Positions 16,609 through 17,492 of a stretch of 17,492 nt of DNA are shown in pieces. This DNA is from JANRKT01 sp033763355. Its GTDB lineage: Bacteria > Bacteroidota > Bacteroidia > Chitinophagales > Chitinophagaceae. The notes beneath the pieces were generated by a model. It did no database searches. It worked only from the letters and a program-made list of their open reading frames with translations, and was not told the origin of the DNA. Numbering within the stretch: position 1 is the stretch's first letter; each line of letters starts with the position of its first letter. Both the position numbers and the translations under genes were made by a program. Location of the stretch: NCBI GenBank assembly GCA_033763355.1, contig JANRKT010000280.1, positions 1-17,492 of the forward strand, read 5' to 3'.

Positions 16609-16992
16609 CTATTTTTTTACTCCCATTATTATTAAAAGCATCCATGGAATCACTAATGACAAAACCACTAAAACACCCTTTAATTTACGCTTATCTTGTG
16701 GCTCATCTTTCCAATATTTCTTTAATTGATGGTATTTATTTTTATACTTGAAAAAATTAATGATGACAAAAACAAAAAAAATTGTGAGTCCGATGTATGC
16801 GATTAACTTAGCATATGGCACCGTTTCGTGTCTATGCCATATTAATCTGGCAATAAAAATACAAATGTTTCCAATTATCAAAACCTGCAACATACTTACT
16901 GCAAGCACAGCTGTTATGCTATTCCTCCCATCCCATTTAAAATAAGCCTGAGTTACTCTATAATAGATATAATCAAAAAAAAATGATTTCAT
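16609..16992 (-). CDS. Small three-transmembrane protein, uncharacterised
   Basis: The frame is open further upstream, but the added residues are translated repeat sequence. ATG 16992, which follows an A-rich leader, gives a natural start (MKSFFFDYIYYRVTQAYFKW). The 127-residue product has a short aromatic cytoplasmic N-terminus and three hydrophobic segments at about 26-52, 61-83 and 106-124. A charged loop (YWKDEPQDKRKLKG) lies before the last segment. From memory, small Bacteroidota membrane proteins starting with 'YYRVTxxYFKWDG' are common and uncharacterised. No partner gene is visible. A structured inverted-repeat region lies immediately upstream and a terminator downstream, so it stands as a one-gene cassette. 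Confidence 0.72.
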   Translation of the reverse strand: MKSFFFDYIYYRVTQAYFKWDGRNSITAVLAVSMLQVLIIGNICIFIARLIWHRHETVPYAKLIAYIGLTIFFVFVIINFFKYKNKYHQLKKYWKDEPQDKRKLKGVLVVLSLVIPWMLLIIMGVKK

Positions 16993-17009
16993 TTTATTTT
17001 TTTGTTTTT

Positions 17010-17253
17010 CGCCGTTGTTGGTGTTTTTCATCGCTTGTGTGCGGCGGCCGCACCAGCAACTTTTAATTGCAGACTGCCGTAACAAGCTGTTTGTATTTTG
17101 CTGGTTTAAGCAACATTCTCCATTCCGGTACCGAGTTTCTAAAATATCCGGACAGGCATGCATTGATGAAGGCTAATATATAACTTTTGCTTTGAATCCT
17201 GTTGTTGGTGATGCTATGCTGCAATGCCATCTGCACGAACACCAACAACGGCG
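17010..17253. repeat. Inverted-repeat-bounded element upstream of the three-TM gene
   Basis: A perfect 16-nt inverted repeat, CGCCGTTGTTGGTGTT (17010-17025) and its complement (17238-17253), encloses 212 bp. A further copy of the core, GTTGTTGGTG at 17201-17210, can form a 10-bp stem with CACCAACAAC (17240-17249) around a 29-nt loop. Inside the element a 15-nt palindrome, GTGCGGCGGCCGCAC (17039-17053), forms a strong GC hairpin. The element ends 17 bp before the start codon of the three-TM gene. No reading frame in it looks coding. Its nature (mobile cassette end, regulatory leader or dispersed repeat) is open. Confidence 0.6.
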
Positions 17254-17276
17254 GAAAAAAATAACATCTTGTAAGC

Positions 17277-17318
17277 TAAAAACAAAAGACTGCAAAAGTT
17301 TCCAAAACCTTTGCAGTC
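17277..17318 (-). terminator. Rho-independent terminator after the EF-G family gene
   Basis: GACTGCAAA (17288-17296) and TTTGCAGTC (17310-17318) form a perfect 9-bp stem around a 13-nt loop. On the minus strand it is followed by TTTTGTTTTTAG. It lies 55 bp beyond the stop codon at 17373, which fits termination of the minus-strand gene at the right edge. Confidence 0.75.
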
Positions 17319-17372
17319 CTTCACCATCTGTTCCCGGCTCGTAGCTCTCAACTAATGGCTCACAGCTTTCAC

Positions 17373-17492
17373 CTACACTTCTTCCTTCACTGTCTTATTG
17401 TACTCATCAGAAAGTTTGCGCTGTATTTCAAAAGGCACAGGGGCATATTCGCGGAAATACATTTTAAACTTTGCCCTGCCTTGTGTAATAGA
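17373..17492 (-). CDS. fusA: Elongation factor G family protein, C-terminal fragment (partial, 5' end outside window)
   Basis: The last 39 codons are present and read SITQGRAKFKMYFREYAPVP followed by a charged tail ending KTVKEEV and TAG (17373-17375). The 'S-x-TQGR-x-x-F-x-M-x-F-x-x-Y-x-x-VP' pattern is the conserved end of EF-G domain V. EF-G is the GTPase that drives translocation and ribosome recycling. The gene ends alone before a strong terminator, not continuing into rpsJ as str operons often do. It may therefore be a second EF-G paralogue and not the main fusA; this is inference from 39 residues. Confidence 0.75.
   Translation of the reverse strand, partial: SITQGRAKFKMYFREYAPVPFEIQRKLSDEYNKTVKEEV

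Noticed and set aside
16993..17163. Longer N-terminus for the three-TM protein
   Set aside because: The extra codons read through the inverted-repeat element and the GC palindrome; the peptide is not protein-like, and an A-rich leader with ATG at 16992 gives a natural start.
17199..17253. Classical integron attC site
   Set aside because: The hairpin lacks the GTTRRRY/RYYYAAC core boxes, and no integrase gene is in the window; it is kept only as an unexplained inverted repeat.
1..17492. CRISPR array, tRNA, rRNA or insertion sequence
   Set aside because: I saw no regularly spaced direct repeats, no tRNA- or rRNA-like stretch, and no transposase or integrase motif.

Overview
The window looks like a chromosomal segment of a member of the Bacteroidota, most likely a Chitinophagaceae-type organism. 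The evidence is an AT-rich genome, TAnnTTTG-like promoter boxes with few Shine-Dalgarno sequences, a type IX secretion (T9SS) C-terminal sorting domain, an ASPIC/UnbV VCBS-repeat lipoprotein, and several exported glycan- and peptide-active enzymes. The family-level placement is inference.

Layout. 1-2446 (-) is the 5' part of a large FG-GAP/VCBS plus ASPIC/UnbV lipoprotein that runs off the left edge. 2.6-4.3 kb is a small accessory patch. It holds the remnant of an internally deleted gene directly followed by an intact 56-residue basic protein, a GC-rich hairpin-bearing spacer, a complete ParD/ParE toxin-antitoxin pair with two adjacent palindromes over its promoter, and a small membrane-anchored protein (-) whose 5' end looks decayed. 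4431-5762 (-) is an exported amidohydrolase. 6000-7028 (+) is a cytosolic endonuclease/exonuclease/phosphatase-family hydrolase. 7055-9040 (-) is an exported type I pullulanase. 9223-14271 (-) is a 1682-residue secreted T9SS protein with YCF48/BNR-like, PKD and Ig-like modules. 14469-15881 (+) is a sialate O-acetylesterase, followed 51 bp later by a small cysteine-rich lipoprotein. 16609-16992 (-) is a three-TM protein preceded by a 244-bp segment bounded by 16-nt inverted repeats. 17373-17492 (-) is the C-terminus of an elongation factor G family protein, with a clear terminator after it.

How the genes fit together. Most genes are single transcription units pointing in different directions, so no large operon is visible. 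The common theme is envelope and secreted functions: surface adhesin-like proteins, starch or glycogen debranching, carbohydrate deacetylation and peptide or amide hydrolysis. This suits a polymer-degrading free-living bacterium. The unusual content lies in the two patches of small genes and structured non-coding DNA, 2.6-4.3 kb and 16.4-17.3 kb. No complete new defence or biosynthetic system is evident. The best leads are the deleted two-gene cassette, the tandem palindromes in front of parDE, and the inverted-repeat module upstream of the three-TM gene.
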